A stretch of DNA of 6,418 bases, taken from CAYHCE01 sp964355015. GTDB taxonomy: Bacteria; Cyanobacteriota; Cyanobacteriia; PCC-6307; Cyanobiaceae. Shown in pieces: positions 1-6,331 of the stretch. The position numbers were made by a program, and so were the translations under genes. Under the pieces are notes generated by a model. That model had not been told where the DNA came from and searched no databases. It worked only from the letters and a program-made list of their open reading frames with translations. Position 1 is the first letter of the stretch. Each line of letters starts with the position of its first letter. Location: assembly GCA_964355015.1 (NCBI GenBank), contig CAYHCE010000077.1, positions 1-6,418 of the forward strand. Reading direction: 5' to 3'.

Positions 1-87
1 GATTGGAGAGGCCCTCACCGCTGCGTTCCACCGCCAGCACGGAATTGAAGGGCAGACCGGTGCTGTTCACGCCCAGTTTCTCGCGGG
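1..87. repeat. Left copy of a direct repeat formed by the two glutaminase genes
   Basis: Bases 1-87 match 6332-6418 in the same orientation with 7 mismatches and no gaps (80 of 87 identical). The repeat is coding sequence from the two paralogues, not a mobile-element end. It is cut by both window edges, so its true length is greater or at least unknown. Confidence 0.9.
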
Positions 88-376
88 CCTCGTCCTCGCC
101 GATGGCCTGGCAGATCAGGGCGAACAGGAACGGCTTCGAGAGGCTCTGGATACTGAAGGGCTGCTCGGCATCCCCGGCTTTGAACAGCTGGCCGCCGGTG
201 GCGGCCACGCAGAGACCGAAATGGCCGGGGGAGGCGCCGGCCAGGGCCGGGATGTACTCGGCCACCTCGCCCTCCAGCACGGGGCTGAAGCGGCGGTGGG
301 CCTCCTCCACCAACTGCTGCACCACCGCCTCGGTGGGCAGATGGCCCGTCGAAACCCAGTCGGTCCCGTTCGTCAT
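1..376 (-). CDS. glsA: Glutaminase, copy 1, N-terminal part (runs off the left edge)
   Basis: Cytoplasmic serine-dependent glutaminase, L-glutamine + H2O to L-glutamate + NH3. Reading leftward from ATG at 376-374 the frame stays open to the window edge, giving 125 residues of a family that is usually about 300-310 long. The penicillin-binding-like SxxK motif is visible as S78-L-S-K81 within FSIQSLSKPF; in this family the Ser is the nucleophile and the Lys its partner. The motif NSTGLPFNS (about residues 104-112) is also typical. The remaining active-site residues (Asn, Glu, Tyr, and the KSGV motif) would lie beyond the edge. The ATG is 17 nt downstream of the Anbu stop codon with a purine-rich GGGGCGGAAG ahead of it, so co-transcription with Anbu is likely. 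An in-frame GTG three codons upstream is a less likely start. A close paralogue lies at the other end of the window. The family call is firm; whether this copy is intact cannot be judged. Confidence 0.95.
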   Translation of the reverse strand, partial: MTNGTDWVSTGHLPTEAVVQQLVEEAHRRFSPVLEGEVAEYIPALAGASPGHFGLCVAATGGQLFKAGDAEQPFSIQSLSKPFLFALICQAIGEDEAREKLGVNSTGLPFNSVLAVERSGEGLSN

Positions 377-393
377 GGTGAACACTTCCGCCC

Positions 394-1170
394 CTAGGCC
401 TCCTTGGCCTCCTCGGGCTGTTCCCATGGAAAGTGGGGCAGCCGATAGAGGGCCTCCCGCTGGGCATCGCTCCAGGTCTCGATCATCTCGAAGAGTTCGG
501 GTGCGTCGGCCTCCAGCTTCAACTGGTGGGAGATCGCCAGGCTGCCGGCTGGGATCAAGACCAGTTCGAACGGTGGACCAACGGTGAGATTGGAGCGCTG
601 GGTGAGCACTTCCGAGATCAGACAGAGCCTGGCGGCATCATCCAGGGAGAGGTTTGTATGCCCCACATTGTCGAGCGGCGGCTTGCCATACTTGCTCTCG
701 CCGATCTGCAGATAGGGCGTTTCGCGCGTCGCCTTGATGGCGTTGCCCTGGGAGTAGATGAGATAGAGCCCATGGGCTTCCCTGCCGATCTGCCCGCCCA
801 GGATGAAGGAAGCGCCACCGCTGGCACCGGACTCCCGCAGGGCCGCTTCGTTCTCTTTCTGAACGGCCACGCTAACGCGGCCGATATAAGCGGCCGCTTC
901 GAAGAGATAGTCGCAGTGACGCAGATCCTTGCCCGCCCCCAGCTCCAGCTCCGCAACCGCAACCCGGTCGAGATCGCGGTGAATCCAGCTGATCACCGCC
1001 TGGGTGGTGGCCAGGCTTCCGGCGGCCAGCAGCACGAACAACCGATCAGGCCCGGGCTGGAAGACGTGCATCTTGCTGTAGCTGGAGATGTAGTCCACGC
1101 CCGCATTGGTGCGTGAATCGGAGGCCAGCACCAACCCCTGCTCCAGCCAGTAACCGATGCAATAGGTCAT
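394..1170 (-). CDS. Anbu, proteasome-like (HslV-related) peptidase
   Basis: Complete 258-residue protein of the Anbu ('ancestral beta subunit') family of N-terminal nucleophile hydrolases, cytoplasmic self-assembling relatives of proteasome beta subunits and HslV. Met1 is followed directly by Thr2, which becomes the catalytic N-terminal nucleophile after Met removal. Asp18 (in ASDSRTNAGVD, residues 16-26) and Lys33 are the expected Asp and Lys of the Ntn triad. The strongly conserved block YLQIGESKYGKPPLDNV lies at 153-169, and a GG-containing strand (ILGGQIG) at 123-129. Length fits the family. The start is fixed by the Thr2 requirement and by GGGAG (+ strand 1180-1184) 9 nt upstream. It is the first gene of a leftward unit with glutaminase copy 1 (17 nt gap) and diverges from sulP. 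From the literature, Anbu usually sits with transglutaminase-like, alpha-helical (alpha-E) and ATP-grasp genes; none is visible here. Physiological substrates of the family are unsettled. Confidence 0.93.
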   Translation of the reverse strand: MTYCIGYWLEQGLVLASDSRTNAGVDYISSYSKMHVFQPGPDRLFVLLAAGSLATTQAVISWIHRDLDRVAVAELELGAGKDLRHCDYLFEAAAYIGRVSVAVQKENEAALRESGASGGASFILGGQIGREAHGLYLIYSQGNAIKATRETPYLQIGESKYGKPPLDNVGHTNLSLDDAARLCLISEVLTQRSNLTVGPPFELVLIPAGSLAISHQLKLEADAPELFEMIETWSDAQREALYRLPHFPWEQPEEAKEA

Positions 1171-1200
1171 CGAGCAGTGCTCCCAAGGGTGCAGTCTCGG

Positions 1201-1206
1201 ACGCTA
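1201..1206 (-). promoter_or_regulatory. Possible -10 element for the Anbu-glutaminase unit
   Basis: On the minus strand the hexamer reads TAGCGT, which fits the loose TANNNT -10 pattern of housekeeping sigma factors. It lies about 30 nt upstream of the Anbu ATG, leaving a short leader that would contain the GGGAG ribosome binding site. No convincing -35 hexamer is visible, and such a short match can arise by chance. Confidence 0.2.
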
Positions 1207-1209
1207 TCG

Positions 1210-1237
1210 CACCTGGGTGCCAGCCTTTGGGCAGGTG
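1210..1237. promoter_or_regulatory. Inverted repeat CACCTG-N16-CAGGTG, possible operator
   Basis: Two perfect 6-base arms (1210-1215 and 1232-1237) are separated by 16 bases in the divergent intergenic region, just upstream of the candidate Anbu -10. The spacing could suit a dimeric repressor or activator serving both directions. Arms of this length occur by chance in GC-rich DNA, and no known regulator motif is recognised. Confidence 0.2.
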
Positions 1238-1284
1238 ATCTCGGCCGTTGGCGCCTCCCGGGCGGGACAGTGGGTGGGACGCCA

Positions 1285-1290
1285 GGGAGG
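1285..1290 (+). promoter_or_regulatory. Ribosome binding site that sets the sulP start
   Basis: GGGAGG stands 9 nt ahead of the ATG at 1300. It is the best Shine-Dalgarno match on the plus strand near the gene and favours 1300 over an upstream in-frame GTG at 1177, which would add 41 non-conserved residues encoded by the promoter region. Confidence 0.75.
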
Positions 1291-1299
1291 ATCCAACCC

Positions 1300-3024
1300 A
1301 TGGGCATGCCACTGCTGCCGGGATGGCAGCGCCTGAGGGAGTACCGCGGCGAGTGGCTCCGGGGCGACCTGCTGGCGGGGATCACCGTGGCCGCCTACCT
1401 GGTGCCGCAGTGCCTGGCCTACGGCGAGCTGGCGGGTGTGGACCCGATCCGGGGGCTGTGGGCCATCCTGCCGCCGATGCTCCTCTATGCGCTGCTGGGG
1501 TCGTCGCCCCAGCTCTCGGTGGGCCCGGAATCCACCACCGCGGTGATGACAGCGGCCAGCATCGGGCCGCTGGCCGCAGGAAATCCTGAGGCCTATGCAG
1601 CCATGAGCAGCCTGCTCGCCCTGCTGGTGGGCCTGGTGTGTTGTCTGGGTGCCTGGAGTCGGGTGGGTTTTCTGGCCGATCTGCTCTCCAAACCAACCTT
1701 GATCGGCTACATGGCCGGCGTCGCCGTGATCATGATCACGGGCCAGATCGGCAAGATCAGCGGCCTTTCCCTGGAGGCCGATTCCCTCTTTGGCCAGCTG
1801 CGGGAACTGGTGCTCCACCGCCGGGAGATCCACCTGCCCACTCTGCTCGTGGCGGCTGGGGTGCTGGTGTTTCTGTGGTTGATCCAGCGCCGCTTTCCCA
1901 CCGCGCCCGGGCCGCTGCTGGCCGTGCTGCTGGCCACCTTCGCCGTGGCCCTGTTCCATCTGGACCAACGTGGCGTGGCGGTGATCGGAGCGATCCCGGC
2001 GGGGTTGCCCCTACCGGTGCTCCCGGGCGGCTTCGATGGAGGGCAGCTCAAGGTTCTGCTTCCCGCCGCTGTGGGGGTCGCCCTGGTGGGCTATTCCGAC
2101 AACGTGCTCACGGCCCGGGCCTTCGCCGCGCGCAACGACTACCGCATTGACGCCAATCAGGAACTGCTGGCCCTGGGGGCCGCCAACCTCGGCAATGGCC
2201 TGATGCAGGGGTTTCCGGTGAGCAGCAGCGGCAGCCGCACCGCCATCGGCGATTCCCTCGGGAGCCGCTCCCAGCTCTTCTCCCTGGTGGCCTTCGCCGT
2301 GGTGCTGCTGGTGCTGCTGTTCCTGAGGCCGGTGCTGGCACTGTTCCCGCAAGCGGCCCTGGGAGCGATCGTGATCTTCGCCGCCCTGCGGCTGATCGAT
2401 CTGGAAGGTTTTCAGAGCCTGCGCAACTTTCGCCTCAGCGAGTTTCACCTGGCCCTGATCACCATGGTGGCGGGGCTGTGTACCGACCTCCTCATCGGCG
2501 TGGGACTGGCCGTGGCGCTCTCTGTGATCGAGTTCTTCGCCCGCCTTGTGCGACCTCGCGATGCCGTGAAGGGCGAGGAGACCAACAACCAGGAAGGCCT
2601 GCAGGGAGTGGAGGACCGGGAGGCGGCTCTGACGTGCCCCAGCCTGATGATCTACCGCTACGACGCGCCGCTGTGCTTCGCCAATGCGGAGCATTTCCGG
2701 GCCAGGGCCCTGGAAGTGATCAGCGCTCAAGCCGAACCGATGCGATGGTTCGTGATCAACGCCGAAGCCATCATCGAAATCGACAGCACGGCGGCGGATA
2801 GCCTCGCGGACCTGTGCCGCGAACTGCAGGCCCGGGAGATCGTCGTGGCCATGGCCCGGGCGAAGCAGGATCTTTACGGCCATCTCCAACGGGCCGGGAT
2901 CGTGGAGCTGATCGGTGCGGAGCGCTTCTATCCCTCCCTGTCAACGGCCGTTGCCGCCTTCGAGGCCCGTGCCCAGCCGCCCGCGGAAGGGTGCGCGCTG
3001 GCCCCGCAGGCTCGAGTGGATTGA
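1300..3024 (+). CDS. SulP family anion transporter with C-terminal STAS domain
   Basis: A 574-residue inner-membrane anion transporter of the SulP/SLC26 family. Residues about 20-415 form the hydrophobic transporter core: the family signature PQCLAYGELAG is at 36-46, followed by LLGSSPQLSVGPES (65-78); FPVSSSGSRTA is at 305-315. A hydrophilic linker (about 417-445) leads to a cytoplasmic STAS domain (about 446-555), with YRYDAPLCFANAEHFR at 452-467 and the STAS loop EIDSTAADSL at 493-502. From memory the core and STAS match the sulfate-transporter-like type represented by M. tuberculosis Rv1739c better than the cyanobacterial bicarbonate transporter BicA, so sulfate is the leading guess. Bicarbonate or dicarboxylates, known substrates of other SulP members, remain possible. 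The start is set by GGGAGG at 1285-1290. The porin start lies 19 nt after the stop, suggesting one transcript. The protein appears intact and of normal length. Confidence 0.93.
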   Translation: MGMPLLPGWQRLREYRGEWLRGDLLAGITVAAYLVPQCLAYGELAGVDPIRGLWAILPPMLLYALLGSSPQLSVGPESTTAVMTAASIGPLAAGNPEAYAAMSSLLALLVGLVCCLGAWSRVGFLADLLSKPTLIGYMAGVAVIMITGQIGKISGLSLEADSLFGQLRELVLHRREIHLPTLLVAAGVLVFLWLIQRRFPTAPGPLLAVLLATFAVALFHLDQRGVAVIGAIPAGLPLPVLPGGFDGGQLKVLLPAAVGVALVGYSDNVLTARAFAARNDYRIDANQELLALGAANLGNGLMQGFPVSSSGSRTAIGDSLGSRSQLFSLVAFAVVLLVLLFLRPVLALFPQAALGAIVIFAALRLIDLEGFQSLRNFRLSEFHLALITMVAGLCTDLLIGVGLAVALSVIEFFARLVRPRDAVKGEETNNQEGLQGVEDREAALTCPSLMIYRYDAPLCFANAEHFRARALEVISAQAEPMRWFVINAEAIIEIDSTAADSLADLCRELQAREIVVAMARAKQDLYGHLQRAGIVELIGAERFYPSLSTAVAAFEARAQPPAEGCALAPQARVD

Positions 3025-3043
3025 GCACCGACTGCTGCTGCTG

Positions 3044-4396
3044 GTGACCACCCGTTCCGCTCCCACCACCGGCCGCCTGGCCCTTGGCGCCCTGCTGGGG
3101 CTGGCACCGTTCTGGTTGGCCGACGGAGCGGCTGCCCAGCCGCTCAGAGTCGAGGACACTCAGGCCTTCACCCCCACCACCACCATTCGCACCCAGGTGA
3201 ATGCGGCGATGGGAGCTCTCCGCTATGGGGGCAGCGCCGTGGATGTGGGCGCCAACGCGGCCGCCGGCTTTCCCCTGCTCAACGCCATCAGCCTCAACCA
3301 CGACGCCCGGCTCACAATCGATACGAGCTTCACGGGCCAGGACCTGTTCAGGATCCGTTTGCGAAGCGGCAACTTCGGCCCCTCTGGCTTCTTCTCCCAT
3401 CCACCAACTCCGCTGACGCGGCTTAATTTCGCCTTCGAGGAGCCGCTCTGCCGACCGGACGACGACGCCTGCAGCCGCAACCTGATCAGCGTCAACCGGG
3501 CCTATCTGCAGGTTCCACTCAGCCCCGAGATTCGTCTCAGCGTGGGCGGTCGCATCATGCAGCTCGACATGCTGCCGGTGTGGCCGAGCGTCTACGACGA
3601 TTCGCCCATCCTCGAGCTGTTCCAGCGGGCGGGTGCCGCGGGGGCCTACAGCCGCCGAGTCGGGAGTGGCTTCGGGGCGTGGTGGCAGCCCAGGGGGCCT
3701 CTGCGGGGGGTCTCCGTTGCCTATGCCTACGTGGCCAGTGAGGGCGACAACGGCTCGCCCGGGCGGGGTGGCCTGTTCACGGTCGCCGCCGCCCAGACGA
3801 GCACCCTGCAGCTTGCTTACACCCGGCCCACCTGGAATCTCACGGCCGCCTACACCCGCAATGGCCAGCAGGCCCTGCTGCGGGGCACGCCCCTGGCCAG
3901 CCAGCTCGCCGCCGGCTCCCGCAACGGCGCGATCGGCTCCTGGTCGCTTGCCGGCTACTGGCAGCCTTCAAGGGCAGGCTGGATCCCCTCGATCAGCGCT
4001 GGCTGGGGGCACGACCGCTTCGCCTTCGCCCGCTACCCGGTGGCAGGGCTTTCCGGGGTGCAGACCACCTCCTGGAGCGTGGGTCTGAACTGGAGCGACG
4101 TCTTCGGCCCCGGCAACAGCCTCTCGATGGCGGTGGGAGCTCCCACCCATGTCACCCGGCTGGAGGGGCTGGAGGGCCCCGGCATCGACGACACCGGCCT
4201 CGCCTTCGAACTGGCCACCAGGATCCGCCTCAGCGATACCTTCAGCCTCACGCCAGCCCTGTTCTGGCTCACCCGTCCGCGCGGGGCCATGGCAGGCACC
4301 TCCGACCTCAGCGAAGCCCTGCGTTCGCCGCAAGCGGCCGATTCCACCAGCCTCGGTGTGTGGGCCGCGCTGCTTCGCGCCACCCTTCGCTTCTGA
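3044..4396 (+). CDS. Outer-membrane porin of the cyanobacterial iron-uptake/SomA type, without SLH domain
   Basis: Predicted 450-residue outer-membrane beta-barrel. The proposed GTG start gives an arginine-containing N-region, a hydrophobic stretch (about 11-26) and an AAA/Q cleavage site after residue 31, i.e. a signal peptide. The mature part alternates polar and hydrophobic residues. It carries blocks that resemble the barrel of cyanobacterial iron-uptake porins: TIDTSFTGQDLFRIRLRSGN (91-110), TRLNFAFEE (125-133) and SLTPALFWLT (401-410). It ends in the BAM-type C-terminal Phe (RATLRF). Family members usually have an N-terminal SLH domain and coiled coil before the barrel; here the barrel starts almost directly after the signal peptide. 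Cys136 and Cys143 flank an acidic DDD cluster in a probable loop. The GTG follows four CTG codons and has no strong Shine-Dalgarno, so it may rely on re-initiation after sulP, whose stop is 19 nt upstream. Transported solutes are unknown; small anions would fit the neighbours. Confidence 0.82.
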   Translation: MTTRSAPTTGRLALGALLGLAPFWLADGAAAQPLRVEDTQAFTPTTTIRTQVNAAMGALRYGGSAVDVGANAAAGFPLLNAISLNHDARLTIDTSFTGQDLFRIRLRSGNFGPSGFFSHPPTPLTRLNFAFEEPLCRPDDDACSRNLISVNRAYLQVPLSPEIRLSVGGRIMQLDMLPVWPSVYDDSPILELFQRAGAAGAYSRRVGSGFGAWWQPRGPLRGVSVAYAYVASEGDNGSPGRGGLFTVAAAQTSTLQLAYTRPTWNLTAAYTRNGQQALLRGTPLASQLAAGSRNGAIGSWSLAGYWQPSRAGWIPSISAGWGHDRFAFARYPVAGLSGVQTTSWSVGLNWSDVFGPGNSLSMAVGAPTHVTRLEGLEGPGIDDTGLAFELATRIRLSDTFSLTPALFWLTRPRGAMAGTSDLSEALRSPQAADSTSLGVWAALLRATLRF

Positions 4397-4406
4397 TCGT
4401 GTGGAG

Positions 4407-4412
4407 TAGGCT
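4407..4412 (+). promoter_or_regulatory. Possible -10 element for gltS
   Basis: TAGGCT fits the TANNNT pattern and lies about 38 nt before the gltS ATG, inside the 54-nt gap after the porin stop. No -35 element is evident. If real, gltS can be expressed separately from sulP and the porin; if not, gltS is simply the third gene of the operon. Confidence 0.18.
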
Positions 4413-4450
4413 CCCTGCCACCAGGCTCGTTTCCACCCAGGTCACCAAAG

Positions 4451-5707
4451 ATGAACGTTGTGGATGGAACGATTGAGGTGCAGTCCTTCCTCACGGTGAC
4501 CCTGGGAATTCTCGTTCTTTTCCTCGGGAAGGATCTCAACAGTCGCTTCCGATTCCTGCAGGAGTTCACCATTCCGGAGCCCGTCAGTGGCGGCCTGCTG
4601 GTGGCGCTTGTGATCACCCTGCTGCATCTCGCCTTCGGCCTCGAGATCAACTTCGGCATGCGGGCCCGTGATGTGCTGCTCGTCTACTTCTTCACCACGG
4701 TGGGCATGAATGCCAGCTTCGCCGACCTGCGCCGTGGCGGCCGCTCCCTGGTGGTGCTGCTGGTGCTGACCATCACGCTGATGGTGGCGCAGAACCTGCT
4801 GGGAATCGGCCTGGCACGCTGGAGCGGCCTGCCAGCTGCCACCGGACTGCTGGTGGGCACGGTGTCGTTGATCGGCGGCCATGGCACCACGATCGCCTGG
4901 GCGCCGAAGTTCGCCTCCGGACACGGCGTGGCCAACGCCCTGGAGATCGGCATTGCCGCCGCCACCTTCGGCCTAATCCTCGCCAGTGCCAGCGGTGGTC
5001 CGATCGCCCGATACCTGATCCGCCGGCACCGTCTGGCGGTGCCCGGCTCCGATCAACCACCCGAGCAGGCGAGCCAAGGCCAAGCCGTGGCCGGGGGAGC
5101 CTCCGAAGGCCCAGGCCAGGGCGGGGAGGTGATGGGCTCCCTCGATTTTCTGGGAGCGGTGCTGGCGATCAACATCTGCATCATCCTCGGCTCGATCCTG
5201 CAGAAACTGATGAGCGACCTGGGGCTGTTTCTGCCGTTGTTCGTGCCCTGCCTGATCATGGGCATCCTGCTGAGCAACCTGCTGCCCAGACAAGGGCCCA
5301 TGGCCCGGTTCCGCTGGCCCTCCCGCACCCCGGCCCTCACCCTGATCGCCGAGATCTCGCTCGGGGCCTTCCTGGCGATGTCCCTGATGACGCTGCAGTT
5401 CTGGACGCTGGTGGATTTGGCCGGGCCCCTGCTGCTGATCCTGATCGCCCAGTTCCTGCTGGCCCTCGGGATCACGGTTTTCCTCGTGTTTCCGCTGCTC
5501 GGTGGCACCTACGACGCCGCCGTGATCGCCGCCGGCTTCAGCGGCTTCACGCTGGGCTCCACTCCCACCGCCATGGCCAACATGACCGCGGTGACCCAGC
5601 GGTTCGGCCCCTCCTACAAGGCCTTCATCGTGCTGCCGCTGGTTTCGGCGTTCTTCATCGATCTGGTGAACGCGGTGCTGATCCCCTTCTTCCTCCGCCG
5701 CCTCTGA
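4451..5707 (+). CDS. gltS: Sodium/glutamate symporter GltS
   Basis: A 418-residue inner-membrane secondary transporter of the ESS family, importing glutamate with Na+. About ten or more hydrophobic segments are arranged as two halves, joined by a hydrophilic Gly/Gln/Pro-rich loop at about 191-229. Each half has a glycine-rich re-entrant motif: VSLIGGHGTTIAWAP (138-152), and GFSGFTLGSTPTAMANMTA (362-380), the two hallmarks of GltS. PEPVSGGLL (43-50) near the N-terminus is also typical. Length is close to E. coli GltS (about 400). The ATG has CAGG at 4438-4441 nine nt upstream. It lies 54 nt after the porin stop and may belong to the same transcript. The next gene, glutaminase copy 2, is convergent and starts its stop codon 14 nt away. 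Import of glutamate beside glutaminase genes points to a shared role in glutamate supply. The protein looks intact; the family call is firm and the substrate is inferred from the family. Confidence 0.95.
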   Translation: MNVVDGTIEVQSFLTVTLGILVLFLGKDLNSRFRFLQEFTIPEPVSGGLLVALVITLLHLAFGLEINFGMRARDVLLVYFFTTVGMNASFADLRRGGRSLVVLLVLTITLMVAQNLLGIGLARWSGLPAATGLLVGTVSLIGGHGTTIAWAPKFASGHGVANALEIGIAAATFGLILASASGGPIARYLIRRHRLAVPGSDQPPEQASQGQAVAGGASEGPGQGGEVMGSLDFLGAVLAINICIILGSILQKLMSDLGLFLPLFVPCLIMGILLSNLLPRQGPMARFRWPSRTPALTLIAEISLGAFLAMSLMTLQFWTLVDLAGPLLLILIAQFLLALGITVFLVFPLLGGTYDAAVIAAGFSGFTLGSTPTAMANMTAVTQRFGPSYKAFIVLPLVSAFFIDLVNAVLIPFFLRRL

Positions 5708-5710
5708 GCC

Positions 5711-5731
5711 TGCCGCCGCAATCAGGCGGCG
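5711..5731. terminator. Possible bidirectional hairpin between gltS and glutaminase copy 2
   Basis: GCCGCC (5712-5717) pairs with GGCGGC (5725-5730) around a 7-nt loop that contains the TGA stop of glutaminase copy 2, and an extra U-G pair is possible at the base. It sits exactly where two convergent genes meet, 4 nt after the gltS stop. There is no T tract on either side, so it is not a canonical intrinsic terminator. Confidence 0.3.
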
Positions 5732-6245
5732 CCCTCCGGCCGGGAGGCGAACAGGTTGAGACCGAGGCGCTCGGAAAGGAAACGGGCGGTGAGCTGGCCC
5801 CTCACGCTGTTGCGGGCCTCGTCGAGGGGCGGTGAGAAGGTGGCCAGGCCTCCCTTGCCAGGAGCCACGGTGATCATGCCGCCGGAAACGCCGCTCTTGC
5901 CCGGCAGGCCGGTGGCGTAGAGCCAGTCCCCCGAGGTTTCGTAGAGCCCGGCGGTGACCATCACGGCCAGCACGTGCTGACAGATCACCGCCTCGATCAC
6001 CTGTTCACCGGTGCGCGGCTGCCGCCCCCCGTTGGCCAGGGTGGCGGCCATCAGGGCCAGGTCCCTGGCCGTGATGCTCAGGGCGCACTGGCGGGTGTAG
6101 AGATTGGTGGCGGCCACGGGATCGAACCAGATGCGCTCATGCTCGGAGAGCAGGCTGGCGATGCCGGCATTGCGCCGGTTCGGGGCCAGCTCTGACGCAT
6201 AGACGGCCCGATCGATCTGCAGCGGCCGTCCGGCGAAGCGCGAGA

Positions 6246-6252
6246 CCCCCCC
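6246..6252 (-). other. G7 homopolymer at the glutaminase copy 2 frameshift
   Basis: Seven consecutive G on the coding (minus) strand mark the exact point at which conserved glutaminase sequence changes frame. Adding one G gives ...AFIQGG followed by VSRFAGRP, matching the family without a gap; removing one G does not. Confidence 0.85.
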
Positions 6253-6331
6253 TGAATGAAGGCCCATTTCGCCTCGGCGGTGTCCCCCGCCGCCAGGCTC
6301 GTGGCGGCGATCGCCCCGGCGTTCACCATCG

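Larger units (their letters stand above)
1171..1299. promoter_or_regulatory. Divergent promoter region between Anbu and sulP
   Basis: This is the only sizeable non-coding stretch in the window and must carry the promoters for the leftward Anbu-glutaminase unit and the rightward transporter genes. It is GC-rich, with no clear -35/-10 pair for sulP. Seen directly: an 11-base palindrome GAGCAGTGCTC at 1172-1182 just upstream of the Anbu start and touching its ribosome binding site; a TANNNT-type hexamer for the leftward gene at 1201-1206; and an inverted repeat CACCTG/CAGGTG at 1210-1237. Any regulatory role is inferred from position only. Confidence 0.45.

Noticed and set aside
433..1116. A 227-codon open frame on the plus strand opposite Anbu, and similar frames opposite glutaminase copy 1
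   Set aside because: They are shadows of strongly recognised genes in GC-rich DNA, where stop codons are rare in several frames; no domain or ribosome binding site supports them.
1177..1299. Upstream GTG start for sulP adding 41 residues
   Set aside because: The extra residues are not family-like, would be read from the divergent promoter region, and lack a ribosome binding site, while 1300 has GGGAGG at ideal spacing.
1204..2889. Long minus-strand open frames across sulP (about 254 and 292 codons)
   Set aside because: The composition is His/Gln/Gly/Arg-rich as expected for the antisense of a Leu/Ala/Val-rich membrane protein; sulP in the plus strand has full-length family similarity.
1300..3024. 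BicA-type bicarbonate transporter as the name for the SulP protein
   Set aside because: The N-terminal signature and the STAS blocks look like the Rv1739c-type sulfate-transporter-like group rather than BicA as I recall it; the substrate is left open.
2915..3043. Upstream start for the porin inside sulP
   Set aside because: It would put 43 Pro/Arg-rich residues ahead of a clear signal peptide and overlap the STAS coding region by about 110 bases.
5732..5748. Second hairpin-like CCTCC/GGAGG inverted repeat just inside glutaminase copy 2
   Set aside because: It lies within the coding C-terminus, is short, and such pairs are common in DNA of this composition.
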